Of a stretch of 64,000 nucleotides of DNA, positions 34,038 to 43,164 are shown piece by piece; the first letter of the stretch is position 1, and the number at the start of each line of letters is the position of its first letter. Under the pieces are notes generated by a model. The model saw nothing but the letters and a program-made list of their open reading frames with translations, did not search any database and was not told where the DNA came from. This DNA is from Sphaerisporangium sp. TRM90804 (GTDB taxonomy: Bacteria > Actinomycetota > Actinomycetes > Streptosporangiales > Streptosporangiaceae). The position numbers and the translations under genes were made by a program. The DNA lies in the NCBI RefSeq assembly GCF_029846175.1, contig NZ_JARWAC010000002.1:62001-126000 (forward strand). Reading direction: 5' to 3'.

Positions 34038-34481
34038 TCAGCACATGTCGGGCAGCCCGACCGCGTCGATCCTCCTGCCGAAGTTGGTGTCGTAGGCCTT
34101 GGCGTAGTCGCCGGGGTTCACCCTGCGGCGCTCGGCGGGGTCCCAGTCGATGAAGCAGCCCGTGGCGTTGGAGTAGAAGGAGTAGACGTGGTCGTGCAGG
34201 TTGGACGGCATGTCGCGGTAGCCGCTGGCGGGGGTCCACCGCCACGGCGCCCCCGCGTAGTCGCGGTCGCGCCAGAAGCAGATCTCCCCGCTCCCGCACT
34301 GCTCGGCCGCCCGCCGCAGCGCCGCCGGCTTCTCCCCCGGCGACAGCCGGGCGGACACCGGCCCGTCCGGCGCGGGCCCGCCGGCGGCGCCCGCCTGGAC
34401 GGGCGTGGCGGCCGCCAGCACCATGCTCGTGAACCCGATCGCGGCCGCTGCCGCCCGAACCCCTCGCCTGTGTGGTCTCAC
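34038..34481 (-). CDS. Secreted peptidase inhibitor I36-like protein
   Basis: A 147-residue exported protein. The signal peptide is basic MRPHRRGVRAA, a hydrophobic run and a cleavage site at TPVQAGA. The mature domain has CGSGEICFWRDRDYAGAPWRW and DHVYSFYSNATGCFIDW, the beta/gamma-crystallin-like pattern of the I36 (SMPI-type) family of metalloprotease inhibitors, with paired cysteines. GTG at 34481 follows GAGAGGA. Acts outside the cell. Confidence 0.85.
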   Translation of the reverse strand: MRPHRRGVRAAAAAIGFTSMVLAAATPVQAGAAGGPAPDGPVSARLSPGEKPAALRRAAEQCGSGEICFWRDRDYAGAPWRWTPASGYRDMPSNLHDHVYSFYSNATGCFIDWDPAERRRVNPGDYAKAYDTNFGRRIDAVGLPDMC

Positions 34482-34672
34482 TGTCGGCGTCCTCTCGTGA
34501 CATGGCGCCGGAGGCCGGCCACCGTCGGCGGCGATCTCCCGGCGCACCAAGACAGTCACGGAATGTAGCAATGACGGCACTCAGCGTGACATGACCGCCT
34601 GGTCGCATGACGGTCGCCGCGACGGCAGCCCCTCCTTACCTCCGGGCCATGGAAGCGGCCCCGGCCGGGTCG

Positions 34673-37063
34673 TCAGGGGGCGGTGGCGCGGCGCAGCTCG
34701 TACAGCTCCGACGGAGAGATCGGCATGCGGTCGACCGTGATGCCCTCGGCGTCCTCGACGGCGGCGGCGATGACGGCGGACACCGGGATCACGCCGGCCT
34801 CGCCCGCGCCCTTGACGCCGAGCGGGTTCAGCGGGGACGGCGTCTCCAGGTGCGCCGTCTCCACGAACGGGATCTCGGTGGCGTACGGCATCAGGAAGTC
34901 CATGAAGGAGGCGTTGAGGAGCTGGCCGTGCCCGTCGTACACCATGCGCTCGTACAGCGCGCCGCCGACGCCCTGGGCCACCCCGCCATGGATCTGCCCC
35001 TCGACGATCATCGGGTTGATCAGCCTGCCGCAGTCGTGCACGACGGCGTAGCGCAGGATGCGGATCTCGGCGGTGTCCGGGTCGGTCTCCACGATGGCCG
35101 CGTGCATGCCGGAGGCGAACGTGGAGCGCACAGGGGAGTAGTAGTCGCGGCCCTCCAGCCCCGGCTCCTCCCCCGCCTCCACCGGCGGCCGGTCCATCGA
35201 CGCGGGCCCGGCGAACTGGGTGGCCCTCTTGGCCTCCTCGTCGAAGGCGTACCGCAGCGGGTTGGACAGCACGGCCACCGTGGCCAGCGAGATGGACGCC
35301 TCGGGGTCGCCCGCCACTCGCACCACCCCGTCCTCGATCTCCAGGTCGCGCGGGTCGGCCTCCAGCGCCTCGGCGGCGATCCTGAGCGCCTTGTCGCGGA
35401 CCTTGCGCGCGGCCAGGGCGATCGCGTTGCCGCTCATGACGGCGGCCCGCGAGGCGAACGTGCCGACCGCGTAGCCGAACCGCCGGGTGTCGCCGGTGAC
35501 CACCGAGACGCGGTCGAGCGGCACGCCCAGCTCGGTGGCGGCGATCTGCGCGAACACGGTCTCGTGGCCCTGGCCCTGCGAGGTGAGGCCGGTCGAGACG
35601 TGCACCCGCCCGTCGGAGGTCACCTGCACGTGGCCGCCCTCGTACGGCCCGACGCCGGTGCCCTCGACGTAGCAGGCCAGGCCGATGCCCAGCCGCCTGC
35701 CCTCGGCCGCGGCGCGCTCCTTGGCCTGCGGGAAGGCGTCCCAGCCGATCAGCTCCTTCAGCATGCTCAGCGACTTCGGGTAGTCGCCGCTGTCGTAGAT
35801 GAGCGGCCGCCCGTCCTGGAAGATCAGGCCCTGGTCGTAGGGGAACTCGCCGGGCTGGATGAAGTTGGCCGCGCGCACGGCCGTGCGGTCGAGGCCGAGG
35901 TGGGCGGCGATGCGGTCCATGGTGCGCTCCATGCAGAACACGCCCTGCGGGCGCCCGGCCCCGCGGTACGGCGTTACCTGCACGGTGTTGGTGTAGATCG
36001 AGGAGAACTCCACCCGGTAGGCGCCGATGCGGTAGGGCCCGAGGAGCTGGGTGGCGGTGATGATCGGCACGATGATGCCGTACGGGGTGTAGGCCCCGTG
36101 GTCGTGCAGGATCGTCACGTCCAGGCCGAGGACGCGGCCCTCGTCGTCGAAGCCGACCCGCACGTGCTGCACCTGGGCCCGCTCGTGCGCCGAGGAGATG
36201 AAGTGCTCGCGGCGGTCCTCGGCCCACTTGACCTCCCGGCCGAGCAGCATCGCCGCCCACGGCACCAGCACCTCCTCCGGCCACGGATGCACGATCTTGA
36301 CGCCGAACCCGCCGCCCACGTCGGGCGCGATCACCTCGACCGACGGCAGCGGCAGGCCCAGCTTGGCGGCGACCGCCATGCGCACGCTGGTGGAGGTCTG
36401 GGTGGAGCTGTACACGCGCAGGGAGCGGTCGTCGGCGTCCCACCGGGCGTAGACGCCGCGGCCCTCCAGGGGCGTGGAGGCGCTGCGCTCGATGTCGAGC
36501 CGGAACGCCAGCACGTGCGGCGCGGCGTCGACGGCCTCGCGCGCCCCGGCGCCCCCCGGCGAGGGCACCTCCTGCACCAGGTGCGCGCCGACGTTGCCGG
36601 GCACGTCCTCGTGCACCAGGTGGACGCCCTGCACCGCCTCCTCGATGCCGACGACCGGCTTGAGGAACTCGTAGTCGACCTCGATGAGCGCGGCGGCGTC
36701 CTCGGCCAGGTAGCGGTCGCGCGCCACGACCATGACCACCGGCTCGCCGACGTGGCGCACGACGTCCCTGGCCAGCGGGTAGGCGGTGCGGCCGTGGGTG
36801 AGCGCCGGGTGCGGAATCAGCAGCGGCAGCGGGTCGCGCACCCCTTCGGGAAGGTCCTCCCAGGTGTAGACGGCGACCAGGCCGTCCACCTCCAGCGCGC
36901 CCGACACGTCGATGCCGCGGATGCGGGCGTGGGCGTGGGGGGAGCGCACGAACGCGGCGGCCAGCGCGTCCTTCCCGAGGTCGTCGAGGTAGCGGCCCTC
37001 GCCCGTGATCAGGCGGAGGTCCTCCCTGCGCTGGACCGGCTCGCCGAACAGCTTCGTCGTCAC
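34673..37063 (-). CDS. Molybdenum hydroxylase large subunit (xanthine dehydrogenase / CoxL family)
   Basis: A 796-residue molybdopterin-binding subunit. DVGGGFGVK (about 242-250), TPYRGAGRPQG (about 361-371), TSQGQGHET and GVKGAGEAG (about 749-757, with the catalytic glutamate) are all present. The active-site loop is the YRGAGR form of CO-dehydrogenase-like form II and xanthine-type enzymes, not the AYRCSFR of true CO dehydrogenase. With the permease and PucR neighbours, xanthine or a related purine is the likely substrate. It follows the iron-sulfur subunit by 13 bp on the same strand. Confidence 0.92.
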   Translation of the reverse strand: MTTKLFGEPVQRREDLRLITGEGRYLDDLGKDALAAAFVRSPHAHARIRGIDVSGALEVDGLVAVYTWEDLPEGVRDPLPLLIPHPALTHGRTAYPLARDVVRHVGEPVVMVVARDRYLAEDAAALIEVDYEFLKPVVGIEEAVQGVHLVHEDVPGNVGAHLVQEVPSPGGAGAREAVDAAPHVLAFRLDIERSASTPLEGRGVYARWDADDRSLRVYSSTQTSTSVRMAVAAKLGLPLPSVEVIAPDVGGGFGVKIVHPWPEEVLVPWAAMLLGREVKWAEDRREHFISSAHERAQVQHVRVGFDDEGRVLGLDVTILHDHGAYTPYGIIVPIITATQLLGPYRIGAYRVEFSSIYTNTVQVTPYRGAGRPQGVFCMERTMDRIAAHLGLDRTAVRAANFIQPGEFPYDQGLIFQDGRPLIYDSGDYPKSLSMLKELIGWDAFPQAKERAAAEGRRLGIGLACYVEGTGVGPYEGGHVQVTSDGRVHVSTGLTSQGQGHETVFAQIAATELGVPLDRVSVVTGDTRRFGYAVGTFASRAAVMSGNAIALAARKVRDKALRIAAEALEADPRDLEIEDGVVRVAGDPEASISLATVAVLSNPLRYAFDEEAKRATQFAGPASMDRPPVEAGEEPGLEGRDYYSPVRSTFASGMHAAIVETDPDTAEIRILRYAVVHDCGRLINPMIVEGQIHGGVAQGVGGALYERMVYDGHGQLLNASFMDFLMPYATEIPFVETAHLETPSPLNPLGVKGAGEAGVIPVSAVIAAAVEDAEGITVDRMPISPSELYELRRATAP

Positions 37064-37076
37064 GCCTCATCACCCA

Positions 37077-37574
37077 TCAGCTTCGCCCTTCGGCCTCGCC
37101 CATCAGCTCGGACGCGCGGTGGACCGCCTTCACGATGTTCTGGTAGCCGGTGCACCGGCACAGGTTGCCCGAGATGCCCTCCACCACCTCGTCGTCGCTG
37201 GGCGCGGGGTTGTCACGCAGCAGGGCGGTGACCGTGCACAGGAAGCCGGGGGTGCAGAAGCCGCACTGCAGCGCGTGGCTCTCGGAGAACGCGCGCTGCA
37301 CCGGCGACAGCGAACCGTCGGGCTCGCGCAGCCCCTCCACGGTGGTGATCTCGCGGCCGTCCACGGTGACCGCGAAGGTCAGGCACGAGCGCACGGGCTC
37401 GCCGTCCAGCAGCACCGTGCAGCACCCGCAGACGCCGTGCTCGCAGCCGACGTGGGTGCCGGTGAGCCCGAGGTCGTGGCGCAGGCAGTCCGACAGCAGC
37501 CGCCGGCCGGGGACCCTGGTCTCGCGCGGGACGCCGTTGACGGTCAGGCGGATCTCGTGCAGCTTCTCACCCAT
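37077..37574 (-). CDS. Molybdenum hydroxylase 2Fe-2S subunit
   Basis: A 165-residue electron-transfer subunit with two [2Fe-2S] clusters. The plant-ferredoxin-type cluster uses GCEHGVCGCCTVLLDG plus the cysteine in RSCL; the second uses QCGFCTPG and NLCRCTGY. Length and order are standard for CoxS/XdhC-type subunits. It overlaps the FAD-subunit gene by 8 bp and is followed by the molybdenum subunit. Confidence 0.95.
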   Translation of the reverse strand: MGEKLHEIRLTVNGVPRETRVPGRRLLSDCLRHDLGLTGTHVGCEHGVCGCCTVLLDGEPVRSCLTFAVTVDGREITTVEGLREPDGSLSPVQRAFSESHALQCGFCTPGFLCTVTALLRDNPAPSDDEVVEGISGNLCRCTGYQNIVKAVHRASELMGEAEGRS

Positions 37575-38439
37575 CGGCGGCCTCCCCGGCGGCGACGCGC
37601 AGCGCGCGCTCGGCGAGCACCCCGGTCAGGTGCCGCCGGTAGCCCGCGGTCGCGTGGATGTCGTCCCCGGGGTCGACGCGCAGGCTCACCGCGCGCGCCA
37701 CCGAGGGCCAGTCGACGGTCGCGGCGGGGCGCCCGCCGCACTCCTCGGTCACGTCCAGCGGCGCCGGGCGCGGGCCGACGCTCACGCAGGCCACCCGCGC
37801 CGACCGGATGCGCAGGTCGTCGTCGAGGCTCACGACGGCCGCGACCCCCGCGACCGCGTAGTCGCCGTGCCTGCGGGCGACCTCGGCGAAGGCGGTGCCG
37901 GTGCGCGGCGTCAGGGCGGGGAAGAACGCCGAGACGGCCAGCTCCCCGGGCTCGGCCGCCGACTCCATCGGGCCGGTGAAGAAGTCGGCGGCCGGGACGT
38001 CGCGCTCGCCGCCGCCGTGCCGGGCGAGCCGCACCGACCCGCCCAGCACGACGAGCACGGCGGGCATCTCGGCGGACGGGTCGGCGTGCACCAGGCTGCC
38101 CACCACGGTGCCCCGGTTGCGGATCACCGGGTGCGCCACGTGACGCAGCGCCGTGCGCAGCAGGGGCTGGGCCCGCGCGGCGGAGTCGGACCGCTCGACG
38201 GCGGCGTGCCTGGCCAGCGCGCCCACCCGCACCCCGGCGCCGCCGGCCTCGATGGTGTCAAGCTCGGGGACGCGGTTGATGTCGACCAGGTGCGCGGGGG
38301 CGGCCAGCCGCATGTTGAGCAGGGGGATCAGGCTCTGGCCGCCGGCCAGCACCTTGCCGTGCGGCGCGGTCGCGGCGAGGATCTCCAGAGCCTCGCCGAC
38401 GTCGCGCGGCGCGTGGTAGTCGAACGCCGAAGGCTTCAC
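37567..38439 (-). CDS. Molybdenum hydroxylase FAD-binding subunit
   Basis: A 290-residue subunit of the CoxM type: MKPSAFDYHAPRDVGEALEIL, then KVLAGGQSLIPLLNMRLA (pyrophosphate-binding loop) and RNRGTVVGSLVHADPSAE. It hands electrons from the iron-sulfur clusters to the final acceptor. GTG at 38439 overlaps the permease TGA as GTGA with AGGAG upstream, so the operon order is permease, FAD, iron-sulfur, molybdenum subunit. Confidence 0.94.
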   Translation of the reverse strand: MKPSAFDYHAPRDVGEALEILAATAPHGKVLAGGQSLIPLLNMRLAAPAHLVDINRVPELDTIEAGGAGVRVGALARHAAVERSDSAARAQPLLRTALRHVAHPVIRNRGTVVGSLVHADPSAEMPAVLVVLGGSVRLARHGGGERDVPAADFFTGPMESAAEPGELAVSAFFPALTPRTGTAFAEVARRHGDYAVAGVAAVVSLDDDLRIRSARVACVSVGPRPAPLDVTEECGGRPAATVDWPSVARAVSLRVDPGDDIHATAGYRRHLTGVLAERALRVAAGEAADG

Positions 38440-39806
38440 GTGCTCCTGTCGCTCCCCTCCGCCGGCACCGGGGCCGGGTGGTCCGGCGCCGGGCGGCGCC
38501 CGGCGATCGCCCGCAGCAGGTGGTACCCGCCGAGCACCACGATCGTGCCCAGGGCGATGCCCGCCAGCGAGAACTCACCGGTGATCTGGTGGGAGACCGG
38601 GCCGATGGCCAGAATGATGCCCGCTCCGGTCGGCACCATGTTCACCGGGTCGGAGAAGTCCACCCGGCTCTCGATCCAGATCTTCGCGCCGAGAAGGCCG
38701 ATCATGCCGTACAGGATGACGGTGATGCCGCCCAGCACGCCGCCGGGCGTGGCCGCCACCAGCGCGCCGAACTTCGGGCACAGGCCGAACAGGATGGCCA
38801 CGACGGCGGCGATGTAGTAGGCGCCGGTGGAGTAGACGCGGGTGGCGGCCATGACGCCGATGTTCTCGGCGTAGGTGGTGGTGGGCGAGCCGCCGACCGC
38901 GCTGGCCAGCGCGGTGCCGACGCCGTCGGCGAAGACGGCCCTGCCCATGTACGGGTCGACGTCCTGGCCGGTCATCTCGCCGACCGCCTTGACGTGGCCG
39001 ATGTTCTCGGCGATCAGGGCGATGACGGCGGGAAGGGCCAGCACGATGGCCGAGACCGCGAAGTTGGGCGCGTGGAAGTCGGGCAGGCCGAACCAGGGGG
39101 CGTCGGCCACGCCCTGGAAGCTCACGCGCGGGTGGGTGTCGATCTGCCCGGTGCCGGCGTTGAGCGCGGTGATGTTCCCGAACAGCCGGTCGGCCACCCA
39201 CGAGAGCAGGAAGCCGATCACCAGGCCGAGCAGGATGCCGATGCGGCCGACGAACCCGCGGAACGCGACGATGATCACGAAGGTGACCACCATGGTGATC
39301 AGCGCGATCCACTGGTCCTGCGGCCAGTAGATGTCGGCCACGACGTAGGCCAGGCCGAAGCCGATGAGCATGACCACCGCGCCGGTGACCACCGGCGGGA
39401 AGATCTTGTTGATCGACCGGACGCCGAGGTAGTGGATCGCGATGCCGCACACCGCGAGCACCGCGCCCGCCACGAGGATCGCGCCGGTGACGGTGCCGCT
39501 GTCGCCGCCGCCCGCGCGGATCGCCACCACGGCCCCGACGAACGACGCCGAGGTGCCCAGGTAGCTCGGGATCCTGCCCTGCACGACCAGCAGGAACAGG
39601 ATCGTGGCGACGCCGGACATCATGATCGCGAGGTTGGCGTTCAGCCCCATCACCAGCGGGAACACGAACGTCGCGCCGAACATGGCGATGACGTGCTGCG
39701 CCCCGAACCCCACCATGCGCGGCCAGCTCAGCCGCTCGTCGGGCTTGACCACCTCGCCCGGCGCGAGCGTGCGCCCGTCGCCGTGCAACTTCCATCCGAA
39801 GGCCAT
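38436..39806 (-). CDS. Nucleobase:cation symporter, xanthine/uracil permease family
   Basis: A 456-residue NCS2 transporter with about 14 membrane segments. Family marks: RMVGFGAQHVIAMFGATFVFPLVMGLN, QGRIPSYLGTSASFVGAV, the ALIAENIGHVKAVGEMTG segment with the substrate-binding Glu, and GSPTTTYAENIGVM. It imports a purine or pyrimidine base. First gene of the molybdenum-hydroxylase operon, so xanthine or uric acid is likely. A 21-codon upstream frame ends 10 bp before its ATG. Confidence 0.93.
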   Translation of the reverse strand: MAFGWKLHGDGRTLAPGEVVKPDERLSWPRMVGFGAQHVIAMFGATFVFPLVMGLNANLAIMMSGVATILFLLVVQGRIPSYLGTSASFVGAVVAIRAGGGDSGTVTGAILVAGAVLAVCGIAIHYLGVRSINKIFPPVVTGAVVMLIGFGLAYVVADIYWPQDQWIALITMVVTFVIIVAFRGFVGRIGILLGLVIGFLLSWVADRLFGNITALNAGTGQIDTHPRVSFQGVADAPWFGLPDFHAPNFAVSAIVLALPAVIALIAENIGHVKAVGEMTGQDVDPYMGRAVFADGVGTALASAVGGSPTTTYAENIGVMAATRVYSTGAYYIAAVVAILFGLCPKFGALVAATPGGVLGGITVILYGMIGLLGAKIWIESRVDFSDPVNMVPTGAGIILAIGPVSHQITGEFSLAGIALGTIVVLGGYHLLRAIAGRRPAPDHPAPVPAEGSDRST

Positions 39807-39816
39807 GAGAGCCCTT

Positions 39817-39882
39817 TCACTTACCGGGCCGGGTGTCGGCGGCCACCCCCGCACGGCGGACCTCCGCGGCGTTCTGCTCCAT
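39817..39882 (-). CDS. Possible 21-aa leader ORF of the permease operon
   Basis: ATG at 39882 follows GGGGGAGCG and opens a 21-codon frame (begins MEQNAAEVRRAGV, ends RPGK). It stops 10 bp before the permease start. No homology is claimed; it could be chance or a short upstream reading frame. Confidence 0.3.
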   Translation of the reverse strand: MEQNAAEVRRAGVAADTRPGK

Positions 39883-40447
39883 CGTCGTCGGCGCTCCCCC
39901 CGGCGCGTGGCACCGTGGGGATCGTCGTCCGTTGCGGGCACATTAGACCCATCGGGACCCGCCCGCATGGTAAGGATCTGCCAAACGTGCCGTCCCCACC
40001 GGCACTCCTGTTGCGCACCACCACACCGCACGACGAGTGAGCACCCGCGGCCGTCACGACGCGCCGACGGCGTACGCGACGCCCCCGGTCGTCTCCTCCC
40101 GGGTGACGGGCTCACCGCTCCGTCGAAGGCGGGCCGGTCGCGGCTCGTCCCAGACGTCCCGCGCGCGCGATCCGGTCATGCGGGCGGCGCCTGCCGCGCG
40201 GCGGTGAGGTAGGCCCACACCCTGTGGCCGGTGGCGGGGGTGCCCTGGTGGCCGGCGAGCGCGGCGAGCGCGGCGACGATCGGAACACAGTCCGAGCGAA
40301 GCGAGGCCCGTTCGGCGGTGACTCGTCAGTTTCCGCTCGCAACGGCGATGAAGGGTTTCGGACGTGCGCTGGGGGCCGGGCGGGGCTCCCGTAAATGGGG
40401 GTCGAGCGGAGCTGGGGCCCGTTCGCGGGGCGGGCTTGACAGGGTTG
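39883..40447. other. 565-bp region between the permease promoter and pucR
   Basis: Contains the promoter of the permease operon (a less GC-rich patch around 39940-39960 on the minus strand) and about 450 bp in which I see no credible gene. At 40437-40450 TGACA-GGGT-TGTCA forms a small inverted repeat that includes the pucR stop codon. Confidence 0.45.
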
Positions 40448-42013
40448 TCAGATTCCTCGCATCCGCAGGACGTGGAGGGCCAGGGTGAGGTTGAGGCGGA
40501 GGTGGGCGTCCTCGGTGAAGTTGCCGAGCATGCGCTCCAGCTTGCCGATGCGGTAGCGCAGGGTGTTGTAGTGGAAGTGCAGGCGGCGGGCGGTCTCGGC
40601 GACGTTGAGGTTGGTCTCCAGCAGCACCTGCAGGGTGCGGCGCAGGTCGGCGTTCTCGGCGTCCTCGTCGAAGGCCAGCGGGCCGAGGGTCTCCTTGACG
40701 AACGAGTGCAGCTCGGCGGTGTCGTTCACCAGCGACAGCAGGCGGTAGACGCCTAACTGGTCGAAGTGCGCGACGGCGCCCGAACCGTGCAGCTGGCGGC
40801 CCACCCGCGCGGCCTTCAGCGCCTGGGCGTAGGCGTCGGGCAGCGTCTCGGCGCCCTGGGCGACGCGGCTCATGCCGGTGGAGAAGGTGGCGGGGCGGGC
40901 GTCGGCGAACGCGGCCACGGCGTCCCTGGCCAGGCGTCCCATGTCGGTCTCCGAGCCGACGACCGCGACCACCTCGTGCGAGAAGCCGGCCACGGCGCCG
41001 CGCGGGTCGTGCCGCCTCAGCGCGGTCACCCAGGCGGTGAGCAGCCGGTCGGGCGGGATGTCGCACTCTGGGTCGATCTCGGCGACCAGCACGCCGACGG
41101 GCCGTTCCAGGTCCCAGCCGAAGGCCCGGGCCCGCGCCGGGACGCGGACCCCGCCCCGGCCGGTGAGCACGTCGCGCAGGAAGTCTGCCCGGTACTTGCT
41201 CTCGACGGCGTTGACGGCCTCCTGCCGGGTGACCACCAGCGCCGCCACCGTGGCGGCACGTTCCAAGATGCCGATGTCGCCCTCCCGGATGGCGCCGCCG
41301 GGGCTGTGGGCGACGATGCGCCCGTGGTGGTGCCCGCCCGCGACCACCGGGACGACCGTGTAGTCGCCGGCCGAGACGGCGGGCGCGACGCGCAGCACGG
41401 CGGCGTCCCCCTCGGCCGACAGGACGTGGCCGGCGGGGTCGACCACGGCCACCGCCACGTCCAGCAGGCCGGCGACCTCGGCGACCACCTCGCGGAGGCC
41501 GCCGCCGGCCAGCACGATCTGCACCAGCGCCCGGTGGGCCTCCTCCGTGCGGGCCAGCAGGGCGGCCTGCCGGTTGAGGATGTCGGTGAGCACCTGGTTG
41601 AGGATGTCGTCGAAGCCGACGTCGTTGGGCAGCAGGATCAGCGGGAAGCCCAGCCGGTCGGCCTGCTCGACCATCTCGGCGGGCAGTTCGTCGACGTACC
41701 TGCCGAGCTTGATGCCGAGCGCGGCCAGGCCCCGCTCGTCGAGGTCGGCCACCAGCCGGTCGAGCGACTGGGGGGTGTTGCGCAGCGGGTAGCCGGTGGT
41801 GAGCAGCAGTTCGTGCGGCTTCACCCAGGCCAGGATGTCGGGCACCTCCATCACGTTGAGCCGCTGCACGATGCGGCCCAGGCCGTTGGCGCCGCCGATC
41901 AGGCGGGCCTTGGCCAGGGTGGAGACGCCGAGCACCTCGCCGACCGAGATGCCGTGAATGATGGTGCCCGTGGAGGCCAAACGCATCGCCGGGGGTGCTG
42001 GGTCAGCAGACAT
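40448..42013 (-). CDS. PucR-family purine catabolism regulator
   Basis: A 521-residue regulator. The N-terminal PucR domain covers about 20-145 (ISVGEVLGVSTLAKARLIGGANGLGRIVQRLNVMEVPDI), a CdaR-type GGDEF-like middle follows (about 290-410), and the C-terminus is the PucR helix-turn-helix LLETNLNVAETARRLHFHYNTLRYRIGKLE. Such proteins switch purine or allantoin catabolic genes in response to intermediates. ATG 42013 has GGAG seven bases upstream. It separates the molybdenum-hydroxylase operon from the divergent DUF2877-FdrA-DUF1116 operon and probably controls both. Confidence 0.9.
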   Translation of the reverse strand: MSADPAPPAMRLASTGTIIHGISVGEVLGVSTLAKARLIGGANGLGRIVQRLNVMEVPDILAWVKPHELLLTTGYPLRNTPQSLDRLVADLDERGLAALGIKLGRYVDELPAEMVEQADRLGFPLILLPNDVGFDDILNQVLTDILNRQAALLARTEEAHRALVQIVLAGGGLREVVAEVAGLLDVAVAVVDPAGHVLSAEGDAAVLRVAPAVSAGDYTVVPVVAGGHHHGRIVAHSPGGAIREGDIGILERAATVAALVVTRQEAVNAVESKYRADFLRDVLTGRGGVRVPARARAFGWDLERPVGVLVAEIDPECDIPPDRLLTAWVTALRRHDPRGAVAGFSHEVVAVVGSETDMGRLARDAVAAFADARPATFSTGMSRVAQGAETLPDAYAQALKAARVGRQLHGSGAVAHFDQLGVYRLLSLVNDTAELHSFVKETLGPLAFDEDAENADLRRTLQVLLETNLNVAETARRLHFHYNTLRYRIGKLERMLGNFTEDAHLRLNLTLALHVLRMRGI

Positions 42014-42044
42014 GGTCATGCTCCAGGGTGGAACGCCGTTTCGC

Positions 42045-42105
42045 GCATTGTGGCGGAACAGGGAGTCTGTCAACAAGAGCCAACTCATCGAAGAACTGTT
42101 GTCAG
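42045..42105. promoter_or_regulatory. pucR promoter and inverted repeat in the divergent region
   Basis: CTGTCAACA (42067-42075) and TGTTGTCAG (42097-42105) are inverted with one mismatch. On the minus strand the left arm includes TTGACA (42073-42068), followed at about 17 nt by CAATGC, a plausible pucR promoter. Dyad overlap with the -35 box fits autoregulation and shared control of the divergent operon. Confidence 0.5.
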
Positions 42106-42160
42106 CTTTCTCCGTACGGTCACCCACCGGACCGTTCTACGTTTCCTCGCGGGAGGCCGA

Positions 42161-43078
42161 GTGACACTGGGGACGGGCACGAGGGTTCGCCACCGGCTGC
42201 CGGCGCACGTCGAGGCGTTCGGGGCGGCGAGCACCGCCATCCGCGCGGCGCTGGAGTCGCCGAGGCGGCCGGCGCGGGTGCTCGCGGCGTTCCCGCTCGG
42301 CGTCTACCTGGAGATCCGCACCGAGACCGAGCCGTCCGTCGTCGCCATCGTGACCGGCGAGGCGACGCGGCTGCCCAACGCCGTCGTGGTGGGCGAGCCG
42401 CTGCCGCCGGTCTCGGCGGGCGACGAGGCCATGGTGGGCGACGGCCGCATCGACGTCGGCCGCTTCACCGTCCGAGTGCGCCGCTGGTGGGACCCCTCCC
42501 CCGTTCTGGGACGGCTCGACGTCAAGGCGCTGCCCTCGGCGGGGGCGCGGTTCGACGACGTGTGCCGCGCGTCCGCGCGCCGCCCCGGCCTGGAGCAGGG
42601 CGGCGCCGGCGCGCTGCTCGCCGAGGGCTGCCGGCGCGGCTCGCTGGTCATGACGCTCACCGCCGCCGAGCAGCTCATGGGCCTCGGCCCGGGGCTGACG
42701 CCCAGCGGCGACGACATGCTGGCCGGCGTGCTGGTGGCCCTTCGCCACCTGGGCCGCGCGACCGGCACGGGCAGGGCCGTGTGGCTGGCCGACTGGCTGG
42801 CCGCCACCGTGGCCTTCGACGCCCGCACCCGCACCACCCCGATCTCGGCGACCCTGCTCCACTGCGCCGCGCGCGGCGAGACCTGCGCGGACGCGGCGAC
42901 CGCGTTGCAGGCCCTCGCCGGACGCCGGCCGCTGGAGCCGGCGGTGCACCGCCTGCTCCACCTGGGCCACACCTCCGGCGCCGACCTGGCGTGGGGGCTG
43001 CGGACGGGACTGTCGGCCGTCGTGGCGCTCAGCGGCGACGCACGCGCGCGCGGCGACCACATGCGACACGACGTGTGA
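42161..43078 (+). CDS. allH: DUF2877 protein, oxamate carbamoyltransferase AllH-like subunit
   Basis: A 305-residue cytoplasmic protein of the YlbF/DUF2877 family, recognised by LMGLGPGLTPSGDDMLAGVLVALRHLG at about 173-199 and TTPISATLLHCAARGE. In E. coli, AllF, AllG and AllH (FdrA, YlbE, YlbF) together form oxamate carbamoyltransferase, the last step that makes carbamoyl phosphate from oxalurate in anaerobic allantoin use. The order here is H-F-G. GTG 42161 has GGGAGG five bases upstream. Transcribed divergently from pucR. Confidence 0.85.
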   Translation: MTLGTGTRVRHRLPAHVEAFGAASTAIRAALESPRRPARVLAAFPLGVYLEIRTETEPSVVAIVTGEATRLPNAVVVGEPLPPVSAGDEAMVGDGRIDVGRFTVRVRRWWDPSPVLGRLDVKALPSAGARFDDVCRASARRPGLEQGGAGALLAEGCRRGSLVMTLTAAEQLMGLGPGLTPSGDDMLAGVLVALRHLGRATGTGRAVWLADWLAATVAFDARTRTTPISATLLHCAARGETCADAATALQALAGRRPLEPAVHRLLHLGHTSGADLAWGLRTGLSAVVALSGDARARGDHMRHDV

Positions 43079-43098
43079 GAGACCGTGTAAGAGATCGC

Positions 43099-43164
43099 AT
43101 GAGAAGCGATGATCCACCGATCAGAGTTGGCGACGCCATGGGAGGGGCGGTGAGCGACAGTTGA
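43099..43164 (+). CDS. Possible 21-aa coupling ORF before fdrA
   Basis: A 22-codon frame starting at ATG 43099 ends with TGA inside the TTG start of the next gene (TTGA). GGAGGGG lies inside it. The fdrA-like gene has no good ribosome site of its own at the TTG, so this short frame may load ribosomes. The peptide has no recognisable features. Confidence 0.35.
   Translation: MRSDDPPIRVGDAMGGAVSDS

Noticed and set aside
31390-34608. A 1,072-codon open frame on the minus strand opposite cydAB
   Set aside because: It is the antisense shadow of cydA and cydB in high-GC DNA; composition is Arg/Gly/Ala-rich with no family signature.
34607-37231. An 874-codon plus-strand frame opposite the molybdenum hydroxylase large subunit
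   Set aside because: Antisense shadow; the minus-strand frame has complete enzyme motifs.
34673-38439. Carbon monoxide dehydrogenase
   Set aside because: The loop reads YRGAGR, not the AYRCSFR of true CO dehydrogenase; the permease and PucR context favours purines.
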